Below are positions 35,443 through 45,521 of a stretch of DNA of 64,000 bases, one piece after another. Source of the stretch: an uncultured Alteromonadaceae bacterium (GTDB lineage Bacteria > Pseudomonadota > Gammaproteobacteria > Enterobacterales > Alteromonadaceae); contig CANLWS010000003.1 in NCBI GenBank assembly GCA_947494925.1, positions 372,001 to 436,000 on the forward strand, in the 5' to 3' direction. The stretch's first letter is position 1. Each line of letters starts with the position of its first letter. The position numbers and the translations under genes were made by a program. The notes beneath the pieces are model-generated. The model was not told the origin of the DNA, did no database searches, and saw only the letters and a program-made list of their open reading frames with translations.

Positions 35443-37732
35443 TGTGGAGAATGCCAAACTTACGCTGATACAAAGCGGAGGATACTTGCTCAACGGCCTC
35501 TACCATTTCAGGATAGGGAGTGTCAGTGACACTAACAAAACCGACGTTATAATTTTCTCCGTCGTATGCACGACCTGTTAAGGGAGAGTCCGTGTACTGG
35601 AACCAATGAGCGCCAACGAAGTAGGGTATATCAATGACACTATGCATGTAATCAACGTACATTTGTGCACGTTCAGTTTGTGACTCAGCATGCACTAGAC
35701 CGGGGTTTAACAAGCCCGTATCAGTCGCTCCCATGTGGAACTCGCCTATGATGCTGGGTTTGTCTATGTCTTCTAAGAACGTCCAGGCTGACGGATGCAT
35801 GCCTTCTTTATAAAAGTTGTAACTCATCACATCAGCATATTTTGCTGCCGAATTGACTACTTCAGGGGTCATCCCCCAATCTGCAAAACGGGCACCCATG
35901 TACATGTGATTGGGCATAACCTTTTTCAGTTCAGTACTGACAATTTTGAAGTACTCGCCGGCGTACAGGCTCATCAAGGTGCTAAAGTCTTCCAGCTGTG
36001 CGTCCGTAAAGCCTTCGCCCTGCGGAACTCCAGAGTAGAATGACTCCCAGCCAAGAATTTTCGTATTCCATGCTTTATTTAGCGCCTCTATATTTTGATA
36101 CTTTTGCTCAATAGCCTGAGCAAAAGCGTTTTTGGCTGGACTTTCATTGGCATCACGGGAAAGTGTATGGATGACAATGCCGAATTGACTGTCTGGAGAA
36201 CTTGTCGCCCCCCAGCTTTTCTCATTATCGATAAAAACACCAACACAATAAGGATTGTCGGCGACTTCATTTGCTATTGCGGTCACTGTCGCTATTGTTC
36301 GCTCGGTGAATTCAGGATCGAACGGGTCAGGCAGGGCCGACCAGTAGTCATTGCCACTGCTTACAGTTTTAAAGTCACCAATAATCCAGCCATTGGCAAA
36401 ATAAGGAAATTTATTCAATTGGTAGAACATGGGGTCTACCCAGTTACCGAAAGAGGTAAAACCCCAATTTCTCATACGTTGAACGGTTACATCACGCCAT
36501 TTGGTTATGTAATCACTTCCATACTTACGTTCCAGATTAGCCTGATAAAAACTAAAGGTTTCGCCACGTTCCACAGCACCCGTATGCACTTCGCGGCGAT
36601 AGCCAAAATGCTTGCCCAATGGTTCTTCATAGCTAGGCAACCAATTAAACATGTTGGCTCTAAGTTCTGATGCGACGTAGCGAGTAGGTACTGCTTGAAC
36701 TGGAACACGATTTAGTCCCAACGAATCTTCAGGCGTTAAATCCCCAGCTACACGCTGAATAATTTTACTTTGGTCAAAATCAAAGCCCGTCACGGTTGAC
36801 GTATTAGCCATGCGGACATTGGCAATACCAAAGGAATAAAAAAGATTTCCTTCTGGATCAACTAGCGACCACTGATCCCCAACTTTTTCTGGTCTGTAGA
36901 ATCCTGTTGCTTCGAGCTTAGGGCCGTTCAGCCAACCACCAAATACCGATCTTCCGGCCGGTAAACTGTCCTGATAAGCTGCAAGCTCTCGCTGTGATTC
37001 AGCAGTCAATTGCTCATCAGATTTCACCTTTCCCGGGAAATCATTTTTTGCCCATTGACCATACTTGTCAGTCAAGCCAACAAGGTACTCTTCACTCTGT
37101 TTTGGTTGGGAAACCAGTTTCAAGTTGTCGAATATGAGTGTTCTGTCAGAAAGTAATCCTTGCATACTAAATTGAATATATTCAATAGAGCGTAAATCGA
37201 GTTGTTTTTTGCCCCACCGCCAAATAAAAGGTATGTCCTTTGATTCCCACGCCGGTGGGTTAGAACGTAAGCCTGTTTCATTATTTAGATCGTCACCATT
37301 TAACGCTATGTAGTAGGTATTTGAAGAGTTGGATGGAATGGCAACGCTGCGGTTATGCACATCGTTAGTATCTGAAATTTGCACAAATGCATGTGCCGAA
37401 CGGGTAAGAGGATTCGTGATATCTACAGAAATCATTACGTCTTCATGACTACTCCAATCCCACAACTGTTTTGGTTTAAAAGTCAATGCTGGCTTGTAAT
37501 AGTCCTCACCTTCAAAAAGTGCTTCCAGTTTGCCATTTGTACTCGACAGGATAACGCCGTCTGCTTGTATCAGCTTAGGGTCTGCATCAAGTGCAATGTC
37601 TAGTTTGGACGGGGGACTTTTCATCTCGCCAGTTCCATCCGGCATATCAACTTTTTCTGCGCATGCGGAAACGACTAAAAGCAATGATGCTGCTAACCAC
37701 CAGTGAGTTTTAATACCGAATAATTTATTCAT
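35432..37732 (-). CDS. GH50 beta-agarase lipoprotein (copy A)
   Basis: 766 residues. Lipoprotein signal with lipobox VSAC from the ATG at 37732 (an upstream in-frame start at 37753 is less likely). An N-terminal jelly-roll, binding-type domain (to about residue 240) precedes the GH50 TIM barrel; catalytic E504 (IDNEKSWG) and E664 (IIGEFHMG) are present. GH50 enzymes are exo- or endo-beta-agarases, many releasing neoagarobiose. First gene of the galactonate operon, so cleavage and galactose use are co-expressed. A partial operator match (TTGTTAATTC, 37791-37800) lies upstream. Paralogues at 43030-45393 and 50640-52997. Confidence 0.92.
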   Translation of the reverse strand: MNKLFGIKTHWWLAASLLLVVSACAEKVDMPDGTGEMKSPPSKLDIALDADPKLIQADGVILSSTNGKLEALFEGEDYYKPALTFKPKQLWDWSSHEDVMISVDITNPLTRSAHAFVQISDTNDVHNRSVAIPSNSSNTYYIALNGDDLNNETGLRSNPPAWESKDIPFIWRWGKKQLDLRSIEYIQFSMQGLLSDRTLIFDNLKLVSQPKQSEEYLVGLTDKYGQWAKNDFPGKVKSDEQLTAESQRELAAYQDSLPAGRSVFGGWLNGPKLEATGFYRPEKVGDQWSLVDPEGNLFYSFGIANVRMANTSTVTGFDFDQSKIIQRVAGDLTPEDSLGLNRVPVQAVPTRYVASELRANMFNWLPSYEEPLGKHFGYRREVHTGAVERGETFSFYQANLERKYGSDYITKWRDVTVQRMRNWGFTSFGNWVDPMFYQLNKFPYFANGWIIGDFKTVSSGNDYWSALPDPFDPEFTERTIATVTAIANEVADNPYCVGVFIDNEKSWGATSSPDSQFGIVIHTLSRDANESPAKNAFAQAIEQKYQNIEALNKAWNTKILGWESFYSGVPQGEGFTDAQLEDFSTLMSLYAGEYFKIVSTELKKVMPNHMYMGARFADWGMTPEVVNSAAKYADVMSYNFYKEGMHPSAWTFLEDIDKPSIIGEFHMGATDTGLLNPGLVHAESQTERAQMYVDYMHSVIDIPYFVGAHWFQYTDSPLTGRAYDGENYNVGFVSVTDTPYPEMVEAVEQVSSALYQRKFGILHNEN

Positions 37733-37828
37733 TAGTTTTTCCGTCCTTCGCATTTTGATCTAGACATTTAAATATTCAACTCGCTCATAGTTGTTAATTC
37801 ACAGTACAAAAAATGTTCGAGCAATTGG

Positions 37829-37875
37829 TTGACATGTTATAACAATATTATTATTGTTTGTAAATTGTTAACAAT
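37829..37875 (+). promoter_or_regulatory. Promoter with overlapping operator before TonB receptor 1
   Basis: TTGACA (37829-37834) and TATTGT (37852-37857) are spaced by 17 bases, a good sigma-70 promoter. The expected transcription start falls at the edge of a perfect 12-bp palindrome ATTGTTAACAAT (37864-37875), the shared operator. A further palindrome, TGTTATAACA (37835-37844), sits between the two promoter boxes. This geometry is what a repressor site would show. Confidence 0.7.
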
Positions 37876-37957
37876 AAAATGATAGCAATTAGGGCGGTCA
37901 AAAGTTTGAAGTTCAACTTGAGTACTGCCACATCAGGACAACAAACAGGTAAACAAA

Positions 37958-40732
37958 ATGAATAGGAACAGCTTTAAACTCAATGGCATATGTTTGGCAA
38001 TGGTGGCTGCTACATCAACGGTATCCGCGCAACAAGGCAATAGTGAAGAGGTTGCCGATGATGTCGAGCTCATTCAGGTGACTGGCATCCGAAGTTCCCT
38101 CAGTCAATCTGCTTCAATCAAGCAGAATTCCAACGGTATTGTTGACGCCATCTCAGCAGAGGATATTGGTAAGCTGCCTGACACCAATTTAGCAGAATCA
38201 TTGCAGCGAATTAGCGGTGTATCAATAGATAGAGCCAACAACGAAGGTAATAAAGTGACTGTCAGAGGATTTGGTCCTGACTTCAATCTTGTGACCTTGA
38301 ATGGTCGGCAAATGCCTAACTCGTCTTCACTGGAATCTGAAGGGATCGGTCGCAGTTTTAATTTCCGTGAAATCGCTTCTGAGAGCGTTTCTGGCGTTAA
38401 CGTTTATAAAACGGGCCGCGCCAATGTAACGTCTGGTGGTATTGGTGCAACTATTGATATAAAGACTGCCAAGCCCTTTGATTTTGATGGTTTTACTGCT
38501 TTTGCCAATGCTCAGGTTGTGCATGATACAAGCGTCAATGAGGGCTCCGACTATACACCTGAACTTTCGGGCATGATCAGCCAAACATTTAACGATGGCA
38601 ACATAGGCCTCCTGCTGTCGGTTTCACACTCGAAAAGGGAGAGTGGACGAGACCGGGTAGGGACAGATGGTTGGGTGCGTAACCGTGTCAGTCCAGACAA
38701 TGTCGATCTAGGCCAAATCGATACATCAGTCAATCCAACTCAAGCATTCTGGGTGCCCTGGACAGCAACAGTGGAGACTTTCGATACTGAGCGAGAGCGT
38801 CAGAATGCACAAGTTGTATTGCAGTTTCAAGCAAGCGAGAATGTTGTGGCGACTTTGGATTATACCTTGTCTCGGTTTGAAGAGGTTAGCACTACCAACA
38901 GAATGGCCTTTTGGTTCGACAACCCTACCGGTCAAGCCAATGAAAATGGCACCCTGTTTAACCCTCGTGATCCAGATGACGAACTTAACTTTTGGGCCTG
39001 GGAGTATTTCGACGAGAAAGAAAATGATTCTTTAGGTCTCAATGTTGAGTGGCAGGCAACGGAAAGTTTGACACTGACATTTGATGCTCATGATTCCACT
39101 TCTCATGCCAATCCTGATGGCACTACAGCTGAGACTTTGGCAAACCTTCGGAATGACATCGGCTCTGTGGCGCTCATAGGTGCAGATTTTATTGGTGAAA
39201 TTCCGTCGATTATCGTTGATGATTCAAATGTATCCGGTGGGGCGTATAACCCGGATAATATCTTCTCTGATCTCTATCAACAACGTGGTTATGAGATGGA
39301 AAACAACATTCAGCAAGCGTCATTTGCCGGTAAATGGGAGAACTTAACGAGCGATACCTTGGAATCAATTGAGTTTGGCGTATCACACACTGACTATACC
39401 GTTGATACATTTCTGTCGACGCGTTTTGCGTTTGTTGACGTGCCACTGAATAACTTGGATTTAAGCTTTGTTCCTCTTGGTGATACAGCTGATCAGTTTT
39501 CTGGTACCGACCAATTGTTTCCACTCATCCCCCAATATGATGTTAATCAATTTGTCGATATCGTCAGGCAGGAAGGGCAGTTTCAAGAGCCTAATATTGT
39601 CACCAATGGTATTGGTGAGAAGACTCTGGCGGCATTCTTGTCTTTTAATATAAATGCTGAGTTCAATGACATACCAATGGTGTTGAATGTTGGTGTTCGG
39701 TATGAAGACACTGACGTGACAGCCTACTCAATTCAACCTGGTATCGTTGACCTTAATTACCGCAACCTGCAAGAAGTTGAAGTACTTTTTGATACTGAGG
39801 CAACACCTCAGGAATTAGAAGGTAATTACACACGTATATTGCCTAATTTAGACTTTAGCGCGCAAATCTCTAAAGATGTTAAAGCGAGATTTTCGTATAG
39901 CACAACACTTGCAAGAGCTGGTATCAGTGCAATGTTCCCATCTTTAAATATCAATAATTCTCGACCTGGTGGACCATTCATTGCAACGCAAGGTAACCCC
40001 AATTTATTGCCTATTACGTCTAGCAATCTTGACTTCTCAATTGAGTGGTATGACAACGATGGCAGCTATGCATCAGTTGGCTACTTTAAAAAGTTCGTTG
40101 AAAACTTTATTGGTGCCGGAACAGAGAATAGAACGTTGCTCGACATCAATGGCGAACCATTGCGTGACCCTAGCGCAAACCCTCGTGAAGGGTGTCCAGA
40201 TTCTTCTGCTACACCTAATCCAAATTGTTTGAGTCAACCATCTGATCCGGTGATTACCTGGGAGGTTTCTACACCGGATAATATTCAGAATAGAGTACTC
40301 GACGGATGGGAATTCAATGTCCAATACATGTTTGCTGAAACCGGATTTGGTGCCATTGCCAACTATACATTGGTTGACAGTGATGAAGCATTCGACCCAT
40401 ACAACTTTGATCAAACCATTGCATTGGCAGGTTTGAGTGACTCGGGCAACCTGGTGGGTTTTTATGAAAACGAGCAACTACAGGTCAGGCTAGCCTACAA
40501 CTGGCGAGATGACTTCTTGTTGTCACTTGGCAATGAACCCACCTTTACTGAAGCTTATGGGCAATGGGATTTAAGCATTAGTTACGCCATTAACGATACC
40601 TATTCGTTGTTTTTTGATGGCTTGAATCTGACAGATGAAACGGTGCGACGTCATGGTCGTTTTGCCGAGCAGTTGTTATCTGCAGAGCAATATGGTCCGC
40701 GCTACAGCGTTGGTATTTCTGCTAGATGGTAA
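37958..40732 (+). CDS. TonB-dependent outer-membrane receptor 1 (galactan oligosaccharide uptake)
   Basis: 924 residues. Signal peptide ending VSAQQ; a TonB-box-like segment (VELIQVTGIRSSLSQS); plug domain about residues 55-170 (GIVDAISAEDIGKLPDTNLAESLQRISGVS, VRGFGPDFNLVTLNGR); 22-strand barrel ending in an aromatic residue (ISARW). Receptors of this GIRSSL type import oligosaccharides in marine Gammaproteobacteria and Caulobacterales. It heads an operon with a halogenase-family protein, SapC and a GH50 agarase, so it most likely carries neoagaro-oligosaccharides. Confidence 0.92.
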   Translation: MNRNSFKLNGICLAMVAATSTVSAQQGNSEEVADDVELIQVTGIRSSLSQSASIKQNSNGIVDAISAEDIGKLPDTNLAESLQRISGVSIDRANNEGNKVTVRGFGPDFNLVTLNGRQMPNSSSLESEGIGRSFNFREIASESVSGVNVYKTGRANVTSGGIGATIDIKTAKPFDFDGFTAFANAQVVHDTSVNEGSDYTPELSGMISQTFNDGNIGLLLSVSHSKRESGRDRVGTDGWVRNRVSPDNVDLGQIDTSVNPTQAFWVPWTATVETFDTERERQNAQVVLQFQASENVVATLDYTLSRFEEVSTTNRMAFWFDNPTGQANENGTLFNPRDPDDELNFWAWEYFDEKENDSLGLNVEWQATESLTLTFDAHDSTSHANPDGTTAETLANLRNDIGSVALIGADFIGEIPSIIVDDSNVSGGAYNPDNIFSDLYQQRGYEMENNIQQASFAGKWENLTSDTLESIEFGVSHTDYTVDTFLSTRFAFVDVPLNNLDLSFVPLGDTADQFSGTDQLFPLIPQYDVNQFVDIVRQEGQFQEPNIVTNGIGEKTLAAFLSFNINAEFNDIPMVLNVGVRYEDTDVTAYSIQPGIVDLNYRNLQEVEVLFDTEATPQELEGNYTRILPNLDFSAQISKDVKARFSYSTTLARAGISAMFPSLNINNSRPGGPFIATQGNPNLLPITSSNLDFSIEWYDNDGSYASVGYFKKFVENFIGAGTENRTLLDINGEPLRDPSANPREGCPDSSATPNPNCLSQPSDPVITWEVSTPDNIQNRVLDGWEFNVQYMFAETGFGAIANYTLVDSDEAFDPYNFDQTIALAGLSDSGNLVGFYENEQLQVRLAYNWRDDFLLSLGNEPTFTEAYGQWDLSISYAINDTYSLFFDGLNLTDETVRRHGRFAEQLLSAEQYGPRYSVGISARW

Positions 40733-42279
40733 TTAATCGGGTTGTCATTGTTGGCGGCGGCACAGCGGGTTGGCTTACAGCTGGTACCTTGGCTGCTGCC
40801 TTCAAAAAACGCCATAACAATCCGTGCTCAGTTACATTAATAGAGTCCGCTCGTATTCCCATTGTTGGTGTGGGTGAAGGCACTTGGCCAACAATGCGGC
40901 GTACTCTTAAAAAAATGGGCATTCGAGAATCGGATTTCATGCGCGAGTGCAATGTGGCTTTCAAGCAGGGGGCCAAGTTTTGTCGCTGGGTAACGGGCGA
41001 AAAGGATGATGCTTACTATCATCCACTCATGCAACCCAATATGCATGCTGACACTGATGTCATGCAACTAAGTGCACTTTTGGGAACGGTTGAGAATAAC
41101 AACTTTTCCAACAGTGTTTGCCCACAAGAAACGATTTGTGAAAACGGCTTGGCCCCCAAATTAATTACCACTCCAGAATATGATGCTATAGCTAACTATG
41201 CATATCACCTGGATGCTGGCAAATTCTCCACTTTTTTAGCAAAACACTGCCGCGATAACCTTGGGGTTCAGCATATAGTTGACGATGTGCACTCAATCAA
41301 TAGCGCACCTTCTGGAGATATTGCTTCTGTCTCCACAAAAAAACATGGTGAAGTGAAGGGAGACCTATTTATTGACTGCACGGGTTTTGCTTCGTTGTTA
41401 CTTGGTAGACATCTAGGGGTTAAATTCAAGCCATGTAATGACACTTTGTTTGCCGATTCAGCAATTGCTGCCCAAGTGCCCTATCCCCGTGAAGACTCGC
41501 CTATTTCTACTCACACCATCTCTACAGCAATGACAGAAGGGTGGGTATGGGATATTGGTTTAGTTAATCGCCGTGGTACTGGGCATGTGTACTCCAGCCA
41601 ATACACGAACGAAGATAAAGCAACTCAGCAGTTAATGGAATACATTAAAGCTACAGGTGGCAGCACCAAAGATCTGGACGTCAAAAAAATAAAATTTGAG
41701 TCTGGGTACAGAGAGGAGTTCTGGCATAGCAATTGTCTCGCTATTGGTCTATCCGCAGGGTTTCTGGAACCACTAGAGGCGTCTGCTTTGCTGCTAGTGG
41801 AGATTTCAGCCACAACCCTGGCTGAGCAATTTCCTGTAACGCGCGACGAAATGCGCATTGCGGCTAAGCGCTTCAATAAGATTTTCACCTATAGATGGGA
41901 ACGGATTATCGACTTCCTTAAACTTCACTATGTATTGACGAAGCGCTCAGATACCCCATTCTGGCGCGATAACCAGCACCAAGAGTCGCTCTCGGAATCG
42001 TTAAAAGAGTTATTGCAGCTTTGGCGTTACCGAGCACCCTGCGATGACGACTTTTTACATGCAACTGAGGTGTTTCCAGCATCGTCCTATCAATTTGTTT
42101 TGTATGGTATGCAGTACCAAGCATCGTCCTCTCCTTACGGGGATTCTGAGAAAAACATGCAGCTGGTCAAGCATTTGAAAGTCCAGACCAAGCAACAAAG
42201 TGATCAACTACTTAGTCAACTCGTTCCCCATCGGGAATTATTGAACAAAATTAAACGGTATGGATTACAACCTGTTTAG
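40726..42279 (+). CDS. Tryptophan-halogenase-family flavoprotein 1
   Basis: 517 residues, overlapping the receptor stop by 7 bases. FAD-binding GGGTAGWL at the N-terminus, GVGEGTWPT, Lys80 in VAFKQGAKF at the place of the catalytic lysine of PrnA-type halogenases, SAGFLEPLEAS for flavin/substrate, and GWVWDIG where halogenases have WxWxIP (here Gly replaces Pro). Family members next to TonB receptors and SapC recur in carbohydrate loci of this group, with no halogenated product known. The true substrate is unknown; a role in modifying or regulating uptake is only a guess. Confidence 0.85.
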   Translation: MVINRVVIVGGGTAGWLTAGTLAAAFKKRHNNPCSVTLIESARIPIVGVGEGTWPTMRRTLKKMGIRESDFMRECNVAFKQGAKFCRWVTGEKDDAYYHPLMQPNMHADTDVMQLSALLGTVENNNFSNSVCPQETICENGLAPKLITTPEYDAIANYAYHLDAGKFSTFLAKHCRDNLGVQHIVDDVHSINSAPSGDIASVSTKKHGEVKGDLFIDCTGFASLLLGRHLGVKFKPCNDTLFADSAIAAQVPYPREDSPISTHTISTAMTEGWVWDIGLVNRRGTGHVYSSQYTNEDKATQQLMEYIKATGGSTKDLDVKKIKFESGYREEFWHSNCLAIGLSAGFLEPLEASALLLVEISATTLAEQFPVTRDEMRIAAKRFNKIFTYRWERIIDFLKLHYVLTKRSDTPFWRDNQHQESLSESLKELLQLWRYRAPCDDDFLHATEVFPASSYQFVLYGMQYQASSSPYGDSEKNMQLVKHLKVQTKQQSDQLLSQLVPHRELLNKIKRYGLQPV

Positions 42280-42290
42280 CGCGAGGAACT

Positions 42291-43022
42291 ATGGCCAATT
42301 TCGCAATTCTTGATCCGCAAGAACACAACCAAGTCCGCGTCTCCACAGAACGAGGAGCGCAATATGGTGAATGTATTAATCATGTACCAATAGTGGCAGA
42401 CGAGTTAGAAAACCTGGCACTGGAATACCCGGTAGGTTTTTTAAAAGACCATGAAACCGGTCAATTTGGTATGCATGCAATAACAGGTTTTCAGCCAAAG
42501 GAAAATTTATTTCTCAGTGGCAAAAACTGGGAAGCAAACGCCCTACCCCTGCATATCCTGCGACAACCTTTTATGGTTGCTCATACTGGGCCCGAAGGTC
42601 AGCAATCTGCACCAGACAAGACTGCAATATGTATTGATTTAGACAGTCCAAGGATAGTCACAGAGGGGGGGCAGAGGCTATTTGATGATAATAATCAGGC
42701 TACAGACTATCTGAACCATATTAGTAGCATGTTATCGACCCTTATGTCAGGTATGCAGAAAACCCATCATTTTATCCAGGCATTACTTCAACAGGAGTTA
42801 CTTGAACCTGTCAGGTTGTCAGTTGATGATCATTCGGGGTTACCACAACATCTGGATGGTCTATATGCGGTGAACAAAGCGAAGATTGAGTCGCTGTCAG
42901 ACGACACTGTGCTGCAATTTTATAAAACAGGATACCTAAAAGCGCTGTATTTGGTGACAGCAGCAACTGGCAATTTAAACAAACTGAATGCTAAACGACA
43001 ACAAAGGCTTTCACAGGGGTAA
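42291..43022 (+). CDS. SapC family protein 1
   Basis: 243 residues. Matches the SapC family (PF07277) in its opening INHVPIVADELENLALEYPVGFLKD and the middle FLSGKNWEANALPLHILRQPF, with a DSPRIVTEGGQRLFDDN segment. No signal peptide. The family was named from S-layer work, but copies beside TonB receptors and halogenase-like flavoproteins are common in polysaccharide loci with no proven role. It starts 11 bases after the halogenase-family gene and 7 bases before the GH50 gene, so it belongs to one operon. Confidence 0.85.
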   Translation: MANFAILDPQEHNQVRVSTERGAQYGECINHVPIVADELENLALEYPVGFLKDHETGQFGMHAITGFQPKENLFLSGKNWEANALPLHILRQPFMVAHTGPEGQQSAPDKTAICIDLDSPRIVTEGGQRLFDDNNQATDYLNHISSMLSTLMSGMQKTHHFIQALLQQELLEPVRLSVDDHSGLPQHLDGLYAVNKAKIESLSDDTVLQFYKTGYLKALYLVTAATGNLNKLNAKRQQRLSQG

Positions 43023-43029
43023 CGCACTG

Positions 43030-45393
43030 ATGACATTTCCAAACTTTCAAGCTATCTCGATACTGTTGATTAGCGCTGCGCTTATTACGCTAGCAGGGTG
43101 CAAAGATGCGAGTAATAACGCCAGCACACCATTACCAGATTTGACTGAACTAAAGCAGAGTCAGGTAGTGTCTGACCCTTTCAAAGAAGAAATAGTATTA
43201 AAAACCTTGGTAAACCCGGGCACAGTGGGTCCTAATCCTAGGCTGATATTGGATGCCGTCACCAATAGTGTTCAGGGCAACACCCATCATTTTGTGTTCT
43301 CACAGGCAGCTAGTATACCCCGAGCGCGTTTTGAACCAACTGAAGCCTGGGATTTAACTACATTGACACCTCACAACCTAGCATTTGATGTGTCGATTCA
43401 CACCCAAGATTCAGTGCAACTATATTTGTCTGTTGAAAATCCAGATGGAAAAATTCAAAGTCGCTCAATCAGTTTGCTACCGGATTATGAAGGAACAGTC
43501 TATTTCCCATTGAGCGGCAAAGAAGCGGAGACCGAAGTCGGCTTTTGGGGAGATGTGCCCCCCTGGAATACTGAAGACAACTTTATGGTATGGCGTTCCT
43601 GGCGTGCCAGCGGCGTTGACGTTTCTAAAATTGCTGCGCTCAACTTTTTTGTTATCGGACCCATGTCAGATAAATCGGTATCGATTGGCAATATCCGCAT
43701 TCGGCAAAATCCGCCTACAAGAGAAGATTGGTTAACTGCTGTTGTAGATAAATTTGGCCAGAACACAAAACGAGACTTTCCGCTGAAAGTCCATAGCGAA
43801 GAAGAATTGACCTTATCAGCAAATCAAGAATTGATATCTCTGGCTAATTCAAAAGGAGCCCCTCAACGATCCAAATTTGGTGGTTACACAGGTGCACCGA
43901 AGCAAAAAGCAACGGGTTATTTCAGAGTAGAAAAAGTGAATGGCAAATGGTGGATGATAGACCCAGAAGGCTATCTGTTTTTCTCACACGGACCTGCCAA
44001 TGTGCGAATGTCCAATATGACAACACTCACAGGTATAGATTTCAAAGAACCTTCAGTTCGTGTTCGTCATCCAAGTGAAGTCACACCAGAAGATTCAATG
44101 GGGATCGTGAAAGTTTCTGAAGAAGTACGAGCAACACGTTATGTGGCAGCGCCTATTCGTCACAATCTGTTTAAGTGGTTGCCAGCCTATGACGATCCAC
44201 TGGCGGATCACTATAGCTATAGACGTTCCACGCACAAAGGAGCCATGCCCTTTGGTGAAACGTTCAGCTTTTATCGCGCAAACCTGGAGCGACGCTACGG
44301 TGAAACTTACCCTGAGTCTTATATCGACAAATGGCATGAGGTGACGATTGATCGCATGCGAGATTGGGGTTTTACGTCATTTGGGAATTGGGTAGATCCT
44401 GCGTTTTATGAGTTAGAAAAAGTCCCTTATTTCGCCAATGGTTGGATTATAGGCGACTTTCAAACGCTATCTGGTCACAAGAACCACTGGGGCCTGATGC
44501 CGGATCCATTTGATCCCGTATTTGCCGAAAGAGCCAGATACACTATTGACGTGATTGCTAAAGAAGTCAAAGGTTCGCCATGGTGTGCGGGTATCTTTAT
44601 CGACAATGAAAAGAGTTGGGGAGAGAGAGAAGGTACTGTGCCACAAAGGTATGGTGTTGTTTTGGATGCATTATCAAAGTCTTCTGAGGATAGTTATGCT
44701 AAAGCTGCATTTACAACTCAAATACGGAAAAAGTATGGCACGATTAGAGCATTGAATACATCCTGGCAGACCGATATATCCAGTTGGGAGACGTTCAATC
44801 AGGGTATCGAATTTCCCACATTCAGCGAAGGGCTCGTGGCCGACTTGTCGTTGCTGCTTGAACGACTCGGTGAGCAGTATTTCATTGTTGTTCACAATAC
44901 ATTGGAAAAAGCGTTACCCGATCATTTGTACATGGGAGCTAGAATGGCTAACTGGGGAATGCCAGATGAGATCATAAAAGCCTCTCTTAAATACTCGGAT
45001 GTGCTGAGCTTCAACATATATGAAGAAGGGGTTCAGGATCATGCATGGGATTTTTTGGAGGAAGTCGACCTACCTGTTGTTATTGGCGAGTTTCACATTG
45101 GTACTGCGACGGATTCAGGCATGTTTAATCCGGGTATCGTACATGCTGCGAATCAACAGGACAGGGCGCGCATGTACAAAGCCTATATGGATAGCGTGTT
45201 AAGCAAAAACTACATGGTTGGTGCGCATTGGTTCCAATATATTGATGAACCACTGACGGGTAGAGCATTCGATGGGGAAAACGCAAATATTGGATTTGTC
45301 ACCACTACCGATATTCCTTACCCAGAGTTGATTGAAGCAGTGAAGGAAGTAACGGGTGGAATGTATCAAAAAAGACTAGCAAGCGGAAACTGA
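43030..45393 (+). CDS. GH50 beta-agarase lipoprotein (copy B)
   Basis: 787 residues from ATG 43030 (an earlier in-frame start at 42988 lies inside the SapC gene). Lipoprotein signal with lipobox LAGC. N-terminal jelly-roll-type domain, then the GH50 barrel with catalytic E527 (IDNEKSWG) and E687 (VIGEFHIG). It ends the receptor-1 operon. Its barrel is clearly related to copies A and C, but the N-terminal domain has diverged more (for example PRARFEPTEAWDLTTL against the WDWS motif of A and C). Confidence 0.92.
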   Translation: MTFPNFQAISILLISAALITLAGCKDASNNASTPLPDLTELKQSQVVSDPFKEEIVLKTLVNPGTVGPNPRLILDAVTNSVQGNTHHFVFSQAASIPRARFEPTEAWDLTTLTPHNLAFDVSIHTQDSVQLYLSVENPDGKIQSRSISLLPDYEGTVYFPLSGKEAETEVGFWGDVPPWNTEDNFMVWRSWRASGVDVSKIAALNFFVIGPMSDKSVSIGNIRIRQNPPTREDWLTAVVDKFGQNTKRDFPLKVHSEEELTLSANQELISLANSKGAPQRSKFGGYTGAPKQKATGYFRVEKVNGKWWMIDPEGYLFFSHGPANVRMSNMTTLTGIDFKEPSVRVRHPSEVTPEDSMGIVKVSEEVRATRYVAAPIRHNLFKWLPAYDDPLADHYSYRRSTHKGAMPFGETFSFYRANLERRYGETYPESYIDKWHEVTIDRMRDWGFTSFGNWVDPAFYELEKVPYFANGWIIGDFQTLSGHKNHWGLMPDPFDPVFAERARYTIDVIAKEVKGSPWCAGIFIDNEKSWGEREGTVPQRYGVVLDALSKSSEDSYAKAAFTTQIRKKYGTIRALNTSWQTDISSWETFNQGIEFPTFSEGLVADLSLLLERLGEQYFIVVHNTLEKALPDHLYMGARMANWGMPDEIIKASLKYSDVLSFNIYEEGVQDHAWDFLEEVDLPVVIGEFHIGTATDSGMFNPGIVHAANQQDRARMYKAYMDSVLSKNYMVGAHWFQYIDEPLTGRAFDGENANIGFVTTTDIPYPELIEAVKEVTGGMYQKRLASGN

Positions 45394-45452
45394 TAGTCGA
45401 TAGGGCTGTTGGGCGAATGATTTATTACCACCCGTTGCTATTAATTAGTAGT

Positions 45453-45471
45453 TGAGGCCGTAAAGGCCTTA
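45453..45471 (+). terminator. Possible weak terminator after GH50 copy B
   Basis: A short stem (TGAGGCC / GGCCTTA around GTAAA) lies 59 bases past the GH50 stop and is followed by a moderately T-rich stretch. It sits between convergent operons and could serve either. The stem is short and the T run interrupted. Confidence 0.35.
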
Positions 45472-45521
45472 CTTGCTGTTTTCTCCTATTGCTATATCAG
45501 CTTTTTTAATTTTGAAGACAA

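Noticed and set aside
40726-42279. Reading the halogenase-family genes as a halogenated natural-product cluster
   Set aside because: No peptide synthetase, polyketide or flavin reductase genes are nearby; both copies sit with TonB receptors and SapC in galactan operons.
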